64,000 bases of DNA, from the NCBI RefSeq assembly GCF_000147815.2, contig NC_015957.1:5022001-5086000 (forward strand), written 5' to 3'. The position numbers and the translations under genes were made by a program. How positions within the stretch are numbered: position 1 is the stretch's first letter; every line of letters starts with the position of its first letter. The notes beneath the pieces are model-generated. The model worked only from the letters and a program-made list of their open reading frames with translations, was not told the origin of the DNA and ran no database searches. This document shows, one piece after another, positions 1 to 8,273 of the stretch. This DNA is from Streptomyces violaceusniger Tu 4113. GTDB taxonomy: Bacteria > Actinomycetota > Actinomycetes > Streptomycetales > Streptomycetaceae.

Positions 1-536
1 TGCGCCTGCACATGGACGGCGCCCGCTTCGCCGGCGCCCTCGCCTCCCTCGGCTGCACTCCCGCCGAGCTGACCTGGCGGGCCGGCGTCGACCTGCTGTC
101 CTTCGGGGCGACGAAGAACGGCACGATGACCGCCGACGCGATCGTCGTCTTCGACCGCTCCCTCACCGCCGAACTGGCCTTCCGCACCAAGCGCGCCGGA
201 CAGCTCGCCGCCAAGATGCGCTTCCACGCCGCCCAGTTCGACGCCTACCTCACCGACGATCTGTGGCTGCGCAACGCGGCCCACGCCAACGCCATGGCCG
301 CCCGTCTCCAGGAGGGCCTCAAAGCCATACCCGAGGTCGGACTGCTCGGTGCCGCCGATGCCAACATCCTCTTCTGCCGCCTGCCGCAGCAGGTCATCGA
401 GGGACTCCTGGCCGAGGGCTACGCCTTCTACCACGACCGCTGGGAGCCGGGCGTCGTCCGCTTCGTCACCTCCTTCGCCACCACGCCGCAGGACGTCGAC
501 GACCTCCTCCAGGCCGTCGGCCGCCACGCCGGCTGA
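1..536 (+). CDS. Low-specificity threonine aldolase family protein, C-terminal part
   Basis: The gene enters from the left edge; the first whole codon is at base 3 and the stop is TGA at 534-536. About 177 codons are visible, roughly half of a 340-360 aa PLP-dependent beta-eliminating lyase/threonine aldolase. The visible part opens with the family motif LHMDGAR. The segment FGATKNGTM carries the lysine expected to form the Schiff base with pyridoxal phosphate. Family members cleave L-threonine or L-allo-threonine to glycine and acetaldehyde in the cytoplasm. It converges on the P450 gene at 738, with a strong hairpin between them. The family is clear, but the exact substrate cannot be told. 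Confidence 0.88.
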   Translation, partial: RLHMDGARFAGALASLGCTPAELTWRAGVDLLSFGATKNGTMTADAIVVFDRSLTAELAFRTKRAGQLAAKMRFHAAQFDAYLTDDLWLRNAAHANAMAARLQEGLKAIPEVGLLGAADANILFCRLPQQVIEGLLAEGYAFYHDRWEPGVVRFVTSFATTPQDVDDLLQAVGRHAG

Positions 537-596
537 TCAACTGCCGGGGGCCCATGTCAATCCACCGGAAGCGAAAACGGAAGCCGGGGGCGGGTG

Positions 597-635
597 GCCG
601 TCGCCGGCACGGCGGGCTGCCGTGCCGACGACGGC
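597..635. terminator. Bidirectional hairpin terminator
   Basis: Two 17-nt arms (597-613 and 619-635) pair with one mismatch around a 5-nt loop. The hairpin lies between the convergent aldolase and P450 genes, so it can serve both. Just beyond it, at about 651-680, a 13-14 bp unit containing GGTTTTGATCG is repeated twice in tandem. Confidence 0.7.
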
Positions 636-737
636 GAAGAGCCGCCGAACGTCGACGGTTTTGATCGACGGTTTTGATCGCGACGCAATCCAAACGGCGT
701 CCGCGTCCCCGTCCGTGCGGCACCGGTGGTCCGGCGG

Positions 738-1973
738 CTACCAGGTGACCGGCAGTTCGTAGACGCCGTACACGAGACCGTCCTCCTTGAAGGGGAGCTT
801 CTCCAGATCGGTGGCCAGGCGCAGGGTGGGGATACGGCGGAAGAGGGTGCCGTAGACGACCTGGAGTTCCAGGCGGGCCAGTGGCTGGCCGAGGCACTGG
901 TGGATGCCGAAGCCGAAGGCCTGGTGCTGGCGGGCATCACGGGTGAGGTCGAGCCGGTCGGGGTCGGGAAAGACGTCGTCCTGCCAGTTGGCGGTGATGC
1001 TGGGCAGGACCATGCCCTCGCCGGCGCGGATGGTCCGGCCGCCGATCTCGATGTCCTCCAGAGCGATCCGGCGGTTGCCGATGTGAATGATCGTCAGATA
1101 CCGCAGCAGCTCGTCCGCCGCCTTCGCGAGGACCTTCTGGTCGTCGGTGTCCCGAACGATCGCGAGCTGGTCGGGGTTTTCCAGCAGGGCCACCACGCTC
1201 AGCGCGATCATGTTGGCGGAGGTCTCGTGTCCGGCACCGAGGAGCAGCAGGCCCATCGCCGCGGCCTCCTCATGCGTGAGGTCGCCCTCGCGGACCCGGG
1301 AGGCGAGCTCGGAGAGGAGATCGTCGGAGGGGTTGGCGAGTTTCTTCTCGATCTGGCCGGAGACGTACGCCAGCAGTGCACGCCTGGCTGCTCCCGACTC
1401 CTCGGGTGAGACGTCGTGGCGGAGACCCACCTCGCTCTGGTGCTGGAAGAAGTCATGGTCCTCGTACGGAACCCCGAGCTGTTCGCAGATGACCAGCGAG
1501 GGCAGGGGCAGCGCCAGGGCGCGTACGAGGTCGGCAGGTTTCGGGCCGGCCAGCATCGTGTCGATGAAGTCGTCCGTCATGCGCTGGACGGCCGGCCGCA
1601 GGGCCTCGACGCGCTTGATGGTGAACGCGCCGCTGAGCATGCGGCGGACCCGGGCGTGTTCGGGGTCGTCCATGTTGAGGAAGGACGGCTGCCCGCCGCG
1701 CCGTCCCGACTCCCGGAAGGCCGGATTCATGTAGGGGAAGCCGGGCCGCCTGAGGTCGACGCTGCAGCGCTGGTCGGCGAGCAGGGCCCGCTGGTCCTCG
1801 AAGCGGGTGACGAGCCAGGGCGTGCCGCCGTCCCACAACCGGACTTTCGTGAGCGGCTGTTCGGCGTGCAGTTGTCGCAGCTGGGGCGGAGGGGCGAACG
1901 GGCACCCGGCTTCCCGCGGCATCGGGAAGTCGGGAATCGCCTTGGACGAGGTGCCGGCAAGTGCGTTGGTCAT
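738..1973 (-). CDS. Cytochrome P450 (CYP105-like)
   Basis: A 411-aa soluble bacterial P450. The I-helix oxygen-binding motif GAGHETS is near residue 245. The heme loop FGFGIHQCLGQPLA has its thiolate cysteine near residue 358. The protein ends ELPVTW. The ATG at 1973 is chosen because AGGAG lies about 6 nt upstream and the sequence MTNALAG begins the usual N-terminal region; the open frame continues upstream to 2483 without homology. The enzyme should hydroxylate a small lipophilic substrate using electrons from a ferredoxin. No ferredoxin gene is adjacent. It is clearly similar to the second P450 at 43730, for example in the shared RLWDG and WLVT segments. It lies downstream of a gutted hydrolase gene and the palindrome at 2486, which matches operators beside the 43-kb P450, so the two are probably co-regulated. 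Confidence 0.93.
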   Translation of the reverse strand: MTNALAGTSSKAIPDFPMPREAGCPFAPPPQLRQLHAEQPLTKVRLWDGGTPWLVTRFEDQRALLADQRCSVDLRRPGFPYMNPAFRESGRRGGQPSFLNMDDPEHARVRRMLSGAFTIKRVEALRPAVQRMTDDFIDTMLAGPKPADLVRALALPLPSLVICEQLGVPYEDHDFFQHQSEVGLRHDVSPEESGAARRALLAYVSGQIEKKLANPSDDLLSELASRVREGDLTHEEAAAMGLLLLGAGHETSANMIALSVVALLENPDQLAIVRDTDDQKVLAKAADELLRYLTIIHIGNRRIALEDIEIGGRTIRAGEGMVLPSITANWQDDVFPDPDRLDLTRDARQHQAFGFGIHQCLGQPLARLELQVVYGTLFRRIPTLRLATDLEKLPFKEDGLVYGVYELPVTW

Positions 1974-2188
1974 GTCACTCCTGTTGGTGGAGGAGGGGAG
2001 TGGTCGGGGCAGCGCCCATGAGTGGGTGTCGCAGGGCGGCGTGCCGCGGGCGACGGATTCCTCCTGGCACGGCCGGAGGAGTTCGCGACGGGGGTGAACG
2101 GGCATGTGCGTGTGATGGGTGGGGAGGGGACGGCGGTGGACACGAGGCCTCCGCATGCACAGGGCTATGCGGATGTGCGGCTCTGTCC

Positions 2189-2434
2189 TCATGCCGCCTG
2201 CCGGACCGGGAGGGTGATCGCGGATGGGTGATCGGGGTCGTGGAAGATCTGCTGGTCGGCGCGGAGGGTGGCGGTGGCCCGGGGTTCGTCGGTTTTGGGG
2301 TTGCGGTTGTAGCGGTCGGCGAGCAGGCCGGCCCCGTCGCGCATCGGCACACACAGATCGCGCTCGACCGTCAGGTCTCTGGTCATGGGTGGTGGCAGCA
2401 GCAGGCGCTGGACCACGTGGCTGCTGAAGTTCAT
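2189..2434 (-). pseudogene. Gutted CocE/NonD-type hydrolase (both ends kept)
   Basis: An 81-codon frame starting at ATG 2434. The first ~50 residues look like the N-terminus of a CocE/X-prolyl dipeptidyl-peptidase-family hydrolase: TRDLTVERDLCVPMRDG is followed by LLADRY. The frame then jumps to HDPDHPSAITLPV, which is the typical C-terminal end of the same family. Family members have about 550-680 residues, so the catalytic domain (Ser-Asp-His) is missing and the product cannot be an active hydrolase. The frame is still open. It stands first behind the operator at 2486 and upstream of the P450, which suggests it was once the first gene of that operon. The deletion is inferred from recalled family ends, not from an alignment. 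Confidence 0.62.
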
Positions 2435-2485
2435 CGGTTCGGCCCTCGGCTGGCTGTGGGGGGGGCGCGGATCGGTGCGCCATTG

Positions 2486-2501
2486 AATCAACCGGTTGAT
2501 T
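2486..2501. promoter_or_regulatory. Palindromic operator, TetR type (AATCAAC-N2-GTTGATT)
   Basis: A perfect 16-bp palindrome, AATCAACCGGTTGATT, followed by TTTAAA-like AT-rich sequence. It lies 52 bp upstream of the CocE remnant start at 2434 and is oriented to control the leftward remnant-P450 unit. The same half-sites with the same 2-bp centre recur at 42357 and 43295 around a TetR gene 40 kb away. Confidence 0.75.
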
Positions 2502-2526
2502 TAAATTTACCTCACTGAGTGTCGTC

Positions 2527-4293
2527 TCACAACGCCGTAAGTTCCTCCGCGAGCACGCGCAGCGTCGCCGTCGGGAACATGCCGCCGGACAGGGCGGCGA
2601 GGGAGATCAGGGACGTCGAGCCGATCGTCTGGAGCAGTTCGGTGTTGACGAGGGTGGGGGCATGCGTACGCAGGACCTCGACGGCCCTGGGGTCGCAGAC
2701 CAGGGCCGCGATCGGAGTGCGCAGGGAGAAGCGCCCCTCGGGGAAGTCTTCCGGCCTGGGGAGCGGCTCGGCGGACTGTTCGGCTTGATGGCGCTGCGCG
2801 CGCACCAGGAGATGGGCCTCGGTTGCCGGCCCGTCCGCGGGCAGACCCAGGCGCTCGTACTGGCTGGCGGGGGCGTCGTTCGCCCGCATGAGGTCGACCA
2901 GCAGGCTCGCCATGCGGAGCTCCACGGCGTCGTCGACGATCGGCGCGCGCTGCTCCGGATCGGTCCGCAGGTCGTAGAGGAGCGTGCCGAACCGGTGCGG
3001 GTTGAAGAAGGTCTGTCCAGTTGTCCGGATCGTGCGGACGCCCTTCGTGAAGGCCAAGGGTTCGGCGAGTTCGAGGCCGGACAACTCCTCGGCGGTGAAG
3101 CGCCCCCGCATGTGGGTCGGCATCAACGTGTGTTCGTGCAAAGGGGAGTTGTCGGCCGAGACGGGTGCGCGCATGTAGACGTACCGGCCGTCGGTGAGGT
3201 TGACGTGCCCACCGTGGATGCCGAACAGGCCCGCCTCGCGCACCGGTTCGTCGGCGGCGACCGGCAGCGGGACACCCTGCATGTCGGCGGGCCGTTCCAC
3301 GCCGAAGAAGTCGAGCAGGGTGGGCGCCAGGTCGATGGTCTGCACGAGCGCTTCGCGGCGCTCGCCCGCGATGCCCGCCCTGGGGTCCCAGACGAACAGT
3401 GGGAGATGGACGAGCTCGTTGTACCAGGGCTGTACCGACTTGCCCCACCAGTCCTTCTCGCCGAGCAGCAGACCGTGGTCGGTGTTGACGATCAGCATGG
3501 TGTCCTGCCACAGGTCGTGCTCGTCCATCAGGTCGAGGACGCGGCCGAGGGAGCGGTCGCACATGGACAGCAGCGCGGCGTACTCGAGGCGGGCGTGCTC
3601 GACCTGCGCGTCGGTCTCGGTGACGGGCTTGTAGTCGGGCCAGTCGAAATGCGGGCCGTCGTAGTCGTGCGGGTAGAGGTCCTTGTACTGCTGGTGGCTG
3701 AAGAACGGCTCGTGCGGGTCGAAGGTCTCGATCTGCACGAACCAGCGGTCCTGGTCGTGGTTGGTGCGGACGAAGTCCAGACCGGCATCGAAGGTGAGGG
3801 TTTGGGGGTGGCGGTCCTCGGTCTGCATGTACAGCCGGTTGACCCAGTCCTGTCGGTAGCCCTCCAACCGGAGTTCCTTGACGTGCTCGGCGGGCATGGG
3901 CGGCTCGGCGACATGGCCCTTCCACGGGTCGCCCTCCTGGCCGCGGAAGAACTCCCAGGTGTTGTACCGCCCGTGGTAGGTCGCTCCGCCGTCCTCCCAA
4001 TAGTGGGGATGGTCGCTGGACAGGTGCGTGTACACGCCGCCGCGCTTGAGCAACTCGGGCATCGAGTCGTCGAACGGCTCCAGCGGGCCCCAGCTGCGGT
4101 GCAGGAAGTTGTGCCGCCCGGTGTGGATCTCCCTGCGGGCCGGCATGCAGGGCATGGACCCCGCGTAGCAGTTGTCGAAGGTGGCGGTCCGCCCGGCCAG
4201 TCGCGCGAAGTTGGGGGCATGGGTCCAGTCGCAGCCGTACGGCGGCAGCAGGTGCCGGTTGAGGCTGTCGAACATCACCATGATGGCTTTCAT
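2527..4293 (-). CDS. Type I (formylglycine) sulfatase
   Basis: A 588-aa alkaline-phosphatase-fold sulfatase. The maturation signature GSMPCMPARREIHTGR contains C-x-P-x-R with the convertible cysteine at residue 49. Metal-ligand motifs are visible: MFDS near the N-terminus and NTDHG about two thirds along. The start is ATG 4293, preceded by AAGGAG; upstream in-frame sequence to 5109 is the shadow of the next gene. There is no signal peptide, so the enzyme is probably cytoplasmic and acts on an imported substrate. It lies 67 bp downstream of a formylglycine-generating enzyme and should form one operon with it, behind the conserved regulatory element at 5363. The natural sulfate or sulfonate ester cannot be told from sequence. 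Confidence 0.9.
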   Translation of the reverse strand: MKAIMVMFDSLNRHLLPPYGCDWTHAPNFARLAGRTATFDNCYAGSMPCMPARREIHTGRHNFLHRSWGPLEPFDDSMPELLKRGGVYTHLSSDHPHYWEDGGATYHGRYNTWEFFRGQEGDPWKGHVAEPPMPAEHVKELRLEGYRQDWVNRLYMQTEDRHPQTLTFDAGLDFVRTNHDQDRWFVQIETFDPHEPFFSHQQYKDLYPHDYDGPHFDWPDYKPVTETDAQVEHARLEYAALLSMCDRSLGRVLDLMDEHDLWQDTMLIVNTDHGLLLGEKDWWGKSVQPWYNELVHLPLFVWDPRAGIAGERREALVQTIDLAPTLLDFFGVERPADMQGVPLPVAADEPVREAGLFGIHGGHVNLTDGRYVYMRAPVSADNSPLHEHTLMPTHMRGRFTAEELSGLELAEPLAFTKGVRTIRTTGQTFFNPHRFGTLLYDLRTDPEQRAPIVDDAVELRMASLLVDLMRANDAPASQYERLGLPADGPATEAHLLVRAQRHQAEQSAEPLPRPEDFPEGRFSLRTPIAALVCDPRAVEVLRTHAPTLVNTELLQTIGSTSLISLAALSGGMFPTATLRVLAEELTAL

Positions 4294-4360
4294 GCCGGGG
4301 CGCTCCTTCGGCGGGTGGTCGAACGGTGGTCGGGAATACGGCGGTTGGTCGTACGGTGGG

Positions 4361-5311
4361 CTAGGCGTCCCGGGCGCAGCGGAACCCGGTGTGACCGCTC
4401 GCTCCGTCGGGTGTGTTGGCGGTACGGGCGGCGACGCGGTAGCGATTGCAGTAGGACTTGTGGCACAGGTGTGAGCCACCGCGGATGACTTTCTCCTGTC
4501 CGATGGCGGGACCCTTCGGGTCGATCGCCGTATCGCCCTGGTGGCGCACGGTCCACCAGTCGGCGCACCACTCCCACACGTTGCCCGAGGTGTTGTAGAG
4601 CCCGAATCCGTTGGGCTCGAAGGCATCCACGGGGGCGGTGCCCCGGTAGCCGTCGGCCACGGTGTTCCTCGTGGGGAAGGCGCCCCGCCAGATGTTGCAG
4701 CGGTACGTGCCGCCGAGGTCGAGGTCGTCGCCCCAGGGGTAGCGCTTCTGTTCCAGGCCGCCGCGCGCCGCGTACTCCCACTCGGCCTCGGTGGGCAGCC
4801 GCTTCCCTGCCCAGGCGCAGTAGGCGGCCGCGTCGTTCCAGGAGATGTGCACCACCGGGTGGTTCTCGCGGCCCGCCAGTGTGCTGCCCGGGCCTTCGGG
4901 GTGGTCCCAGCGGGCACCGGTGACGCCGCACCACCAGGGGATACGGGCCGGGCGGGGCGCCCCGCGCCGCAGCGCGGCGGGCAGGAAACCGGCGAACGCG
5001 TAGGACCAGCCGATGCGTTCCGCTTCGGTGACATGGCCCGTGGCGTCGACGAACTCCGCGAACTTCTCGTTGCTGACGGCGTACGCGTCGATGTGGAAGG
5101 CGCTGACACGCACCGTCCGGACCGGACCTTCGCCGTCCTCCGGGAACCCCTCGACGTCGTCGGCGCCCATCAGGAACTCGCCACCCGCGACACGGACCAT
5201 GCCGTCCAAGGAGCTCCGGCGGTCGGCGAGCGGCACGGTCACCGGCTGGGTGGACGTCCTGGGACGCGGTGGTGCGCAGCAGGCTCGGCCTGAGGCGTGA
5301 CGGGCCTCCAT
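4361..5311 (-). CDS. Formylglycine-generating enzyme (sulfatase maturase)
   Basis: A 316-aa member of the FGE-sulfatase family. It oxidises the signature cysteine of type I sulfatases to C-alpha-formylglycine using O2. The active-site segment LCHKSYCNRYRVAARTANTP carries the cysteine pair C283/C288 known to be needed in aerobic FGEs. Earlier family motifs are GGEFLMG, RLPTEAEWEYAARGG and GNVWEWCADWW. ATG 5311 is preferred over an in-frame upstream start at 5359 because AGGAG lies 9 nt before it. It sits directly upstream of the sulfatase that needs it. FGEs are often encoded once per genome, so an operon-embedded copy suggests a self-contained, transferable desulfation module. Confidence 0.93.
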   Translation of the reverse strand: MEARHASGRACCAPPRPRTSTQPVTVPLADRRSSLDGMVRVAGGEFLMGADDVEGFPEDGEGPVRTVRVSAFHIDAYAVSNEKFAEFVDATGHVTEAERIGWSYAFAGFLPAALRRGAPRPARIPWWCGVTGARWDHPEGPGSTLAGRENHPVVHISWNDAAAYCAWAGKRLPTEAEWEYAARGGLEQKRYPWGDDLDLGGTYRCNIWRGAFPTRNTVADGYRGTAPVDAFEPNGFGLYNTSGNVWEWCADWWTVRHQGDTAIDPKGPAIGQEKVIRGGSHLCHKSYCNRYRVAARTANTPDGASGHTGFRCARDA

Positions 5312-5362
5312 GGGGCTCGGCTCCTGGTCGGGGCAGCGGTTCGACGACAGCTGCGGCAACCC

Positions 5363-5418
5363 TAACCACTAATTTTTTGCAGCGATAGATTTTCGACGCC
5401 GAAACACCACGGTCACGT
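5363..5418. promoter_or_regulatory. Conserved glycoside-regulon element, copy A
   Basis: First of five related elements. The core is AATTTTTTGCAGCGATAG followed by ATTTTC (5371-5394), flanked by CTAA upstream and by CGACGCCGAAACAC and GGTCAC downstream. It lies between the leftward FGE-sulfatase operon and a rightward regulator pseudogene. Copies B, D and E share the same ~50-bp layout, so this is a binding site or promoter rather than chance. The TetR at 24680 is the candidate ligand. Confidence 0.72.
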
Positions 5419-5475
5419 CATCGTGCCCTCGCCGAGCCGAGCCCACCGCGCTCAGCTACGTGAGGGCATCGGCGG

Positions 5476-5738
5476 GTGTCCGCGCTCGCCGACCCGGTGC
5501 GCATCCATCTGATCCGCGAGCCGGCGGGCTCTCCCGGCTGGACGCGCAGCTATGGCAGCTTCGGCATACCCGTGGGCAGGGCCGCCAAGAGTCACCACTT
5601 CGCGGTTCTGCGCAGGCCGGCCTGGTCGAGCAGCGTGACGTGGGCCCACGGCCGGTCAACCGACTGTGTTGAGAGGAGTTCGAGACGCGCTTCCCGGGGC
5701 TGCTCGACCTGCTCCTGCGCCGTGAAGGCGCCGACTGA
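5476..5738 (+). pseudogene. Frameshifted ArsR-family regulator
   Basis: A winged-helix regulator in two frames. From GTG 5476 one frame reads SALADPVRIHLIRE, then SYGSFGIPV and AKSHHFAVLR. The continuation in another frame reads AGLVEQRDVGPRPVNRL, then an in-frame TGA, then EEFETRFPGLLDLLL to TGA 5736-5738. At least one frameshift and one internal stop make it non-functional. The pieces match ArsR/SmtB-type HTH proteins of about 90-100 aa. It lies just right of regulatory copy A, in the position where the other copies have a functional rightward gene. It may be a lost local regulator. Confidence 0.66.
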
Positions 5739-5837
5739 ACGGCAACAGGCGGGAGCCGCGAGGACCTGCTTCGGCTGCGCGAGTCAGCGGCGTCAAGGTG
5801 ACGCAGTTCGGGGCGCGGTCGGCCGCCAGGGCCGGCG

Positions 5838-6860
5838 TCACGCGTCAATCACGAGGTCGTCCAGCGGTTTCGAGCAGCAGAGCAGGATCTTGTTCCGGTC
5901 GATCTCCCGTGGGCGGATGCCGCCATTGTGCTGCATGTCGACGGAGCCGGACACCAGGGTCGTCTTGCAGGTGCCGCACATGCCCTGGGCGCAGGAGGCC
6001 GGGAGGCTGATGCCCGCCCGGGACGCGGCGGCGAGCACCGCGGTGTCGGCGTCACACTCGATCGTGCGTCCGCTGCGGGTGAACTCGACCTTGAAACCCG
6101 GACCCGTCCCGGTATCGGCCGGTGCGGCCGGCGTCTCGAAGGTGAAGCTCTCCTCGTGGTAGCGGTCCGTGTCCAGGCCCGCGTCCGACAGCATGCTCCG
6201 CACGGCGGCCATGTACGGGGCGGGTCCGCAGGTGAAGACCTCCCGTTCGAGGAAGTCGGGCGCGATCTGCCGGAGTGTCTCGATCGTCAGTCGGCCGCGG
6301 TATCCGCCCCAGGGCGCGTACGGCCGGTCCTCCTCGCAGATGTGGACCACCCGGATGTTGGGCGCGGTCGCCGCGATGAGGTCGAGTTCGTGGCGGAAGA
6401 CGATGTCCGCCGGGGTGCGGGCGCTGTGCACGAACACCACGTCGGCCGGGTCGGCCAGGTCGTACAGCGTCCTGGTCATCGCCATCGACGGCGTCACTCC
6501 GACACCCCCGGACAGGAAAAGGTACCGGGACGACGGATGCCGGGCCGTCGAGAAGTCGCCGAGCGGGCCGTGCGCCCGCACGGTGTCGCCGGGCCGGAGG
6601 TGATCGTGCAGCCAGTTCGACACCAGTCCACCGGGTACGCGCTTCACCGTGATCGAGAGCAGGAAGGGGCGGGTGGGCGGGGAGGAGATGGTGTAGCAGC
6701 GCTGCACCGGCCGGCCGTCGATGTCGAACGTCAGCGTCAGGAACTGGCCCGGCTCGTGGCGGAACAGACGGGTTTCGGAGTACTCGAACACGAACGTGGT
6801 GACGTCGTGCGTGAGCGGGTGGATCTGACGGCACACCAGCAGTTCTTCGGACTCGGTCAT
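5838..6860 (-). CDS. Flavin/2Fe-2S oxidoreductase, reductase of a Rieske demethylase
   Basis: A 340-aa hybrid reductase of the GbcB/carnitine-monooxygenase-reductase type. It has an FAD-binding barrel (RCYTISS, residues 54-60), an NAD(P)-binding domain (SGGVGVTPSM near 117-126; CGP at 211) and a C-terminal plant-type [2Fe-2S] ferredoxin with C290, C295, C298 and C328. It passes electrons from NAD(P)H to a Rieske oxygenase. Its ATG at 6860 overlaps the Rieske gene stop (ATGA), so the two are translationally coupled and form one two-component demethylase. Glycine betaine, proline betaine or carnitine are known substrates of the class; the neighbours favour a betaine. Confidence 0.9.
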   Translation of the reverse strand: MTESEELLVCRQIHPLTHDVTTFVFEYSETRLFRHEPGQFLTLTFDIDGRPVQRCYTISSPPTRPFLLSITVKRVPGGLVSNWLHDHLRPGDTVRAHGPLGDFSTARHPSSRYLFLSGGVGVTPSMAMTRTLYDLADPADVVFVHSARTPADIVFRHELDLIAATAPNIRVVHICEEDRPYAPWGGYRGRLTIETLRQIAPDFLEREVFTCGPAPYMAAVRSMLSDAGLDTDRYHEESFTFETPAAPADTGTGPGFKVEFTRSGRTIECDADTAVLAAASRAGISLPASCAQGMCGTCKTTLVSGSVDMQHNGGIRPREIDRNKILLCCSKPLDDLVIDA

Positions 6861-8116
6861 CGCTGCTGCTCCAGGTGCGCCTTGAGCCGGGTGATGTACC
6901 AGTTGATGAATGCCTCCACCTGGTACTCCGTCGGGCTGTACGGGCCCGGCAGGTAGGCAGGGCTGCTCACGCCTCGTTGGGCGCGGGCGACGAACACGGC
7001 GTCCTGGTCGTTCGTGGCCTTCCACACCTTGGTCAGGGTGTCGAGGTCGTAGTCGGCTCCCTCGACGGCGTCGGCGTGCACGAGCCAGGTGGTGCGCAGG
7101 AGTGTGCGGTCCCGGGCGAGAGGAATCACGGAGAATGTGATCGCGTGGTCGGCCATGAAGTGGCACCAGGAGTTGGGTTGCATGTGCAGGGACAGCCGGC
7201 CCAGGCGGGCGGTGGGGAAGTCGGCCAGCAGACGCTTGCAGGCGGCTGTGCCGTCCGAGGTGTAGGACTCCCCGGCGAGGTCGAGCGGTTCGCGGTGGAT
7301 GTGGAAGCCCGTGGTGCGGGTGTCCAGTTCCTCGATCTCCGCGTAGGGGAGGCCAAGTGACTCGTAGGTCTTGCGGGCTTCGGCGTCGGCCTGCTGGTAG
7401 CGCTCATAGGTGGAGCGCAGCACCGGCGGGATGTCCTGCTCCTGGTAGCCGTAGATGGGGAAGTAGCAGCTCTGGAGCTCGGGGTGGCCGGTGCAGTGGT
7501 AGCACTCCCGGTTGTTCTCCATGACCAGCTTCCAGTTGCCGTTCTCGATGAGGTCGGTCTGGGTGGCGACCTTGGCCTTGGCCAGGTTGTGCGGGGCGAG
7601 GTACGGCTCGATGCGGGTGGCGACCTCGTCGAAGTCCTCCGGCGGTTCCTCGGCCAGGCAGATGAAGACGAGCCCGGCCACCGTGCGCACGTGCACGGAC
7701 CTCAGCGAGAAGCACGTCGGGTCGAAGCCGGGCGCCTGAGACTCGACGTGCAGCAGCTTGCCGTCCACGCCGTACGTCCAACGGTGGTATCCGCAGACGA
7801 TGTTGCCCACCGAGCCGTGCTCCTCGCCCAGGATGCGGGTGCCGCGGTGACGACAGACGTTGTGGAAGGCCCGTACGTCCTCATCGTCGTCGCGGACGAG
7901 GATGACCGAGTACGTCCCGAGGGTGACCGTCGCGTAGTCGCCGGGTTCGGGGAGCTCCGCCTCGGTGGCGACGAAGATCCAGTGCCGGGTGAAGACGGCC
8001 TCGATGTCGAGGTGGTGGAACTCCTCGTCGACGTAGAACGGGGCTTGAAGGCTCTGGCCGACGGGACGCCGGGAAACGAGCTCCGTCACCTGGGCGGCGG
8101 CTGTCACTGGGTTCAT
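6857..8116 (-). CDS. Rieske non-heme iron oxygenase, GbcA-like demethylase alpha subunit
   Basis: A 419-aa aromatic-ring-hydroxylating-dioxygenase-type alpha subunit. The N-terminal Rieske domain has C88-x-H90 (NVCRHRG) and C108-x2-H111 (CGYHRWTY). The catalytic domain carries the mononuclear-iron histidines in NNRECYHCTGHPEL (H207, H211). Relatives oxidatively N-demethylate quaternary amines such as glycine betaine or stachydrine, releasing formaldehyde. It is coupled to the reductase at 5838. The TnpB element sits in the gap between this gene and the flavoenzyme gene upstream, so transcription from the promoter near 11640 may be interrupted. No obvious replacement promoter is seen in 8117-8135. 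Confidence 0.91.
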   Translation of the reverse strand: MNPVTAAAQVTELVSRRPVGQSLQAPFYVDEEFHHLDIEAVFTRHWIFVATEAELPEPGDYATVTLGTYSVILVRDDDEDVRAFHNVCRHRGTRILGEEHGSVGNIVCGYHRWTYGVDGKLLHVESQAPGFDPTCFSLRSVHVRTVAGLVFICLAEEPPEDFDEVATRIEPYLAPHNLAKAKVATQTDLIENGNWKLVMENNRECYHCTGHPELQSCYFPIYGYQEQDIPPVLRSTYERYQQADAEARKTYESLGLPYAEIEELDTRTTGFHIHREPLDLAGESYTSDGTAACKRLLADFPTARLGRLSLHMQPNSWCHFMADHAITFSVIPLARDRTLLRTTWLVHADAVEGADYDLDTLTKVWKATNDQDAVFVARAQRGVSSPAYLPGPYSPTEYQVEAFINWYITRLKAHLEQQR

Positions 8117-8273
8117 CGGGACTCCTTCGTGGATACCCTGGCCTTCAGCCGGGGAGGAAACGAAGCTCCTGCGGAGCGGGGCAGGGAAAGGCGATTCGCC
8201 GCCATGGCGATTCGGTGTCTGTGGTCACCGGCCGACACCTGCCCCTCACACGGGAGCTGATAGAGTGTGAGGT

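Noticed and set aside
651..680. Tandem repeat containing GGTTTTGATCG as an operator
   Set aside because: Only two direct copies lie downstream of two convergent genes, with no promoter position.
738..2483. A longer P450 frame of 581 codons
   Set aside because: The region upstream of ATG 1973 has no P450 similarity, and a strong ribosome site precedes 1973.
4294..5109. N-terminal extension of the sulfatase frame
   Set aside because: It overlaps the FGE gene on the same strand in another frame, and the extension is a low-complexity shadow.
8136..8154. True left end of the TnpB element
   Set aside because: Kept only as an approximate boundary because its sequence resembles a right end.
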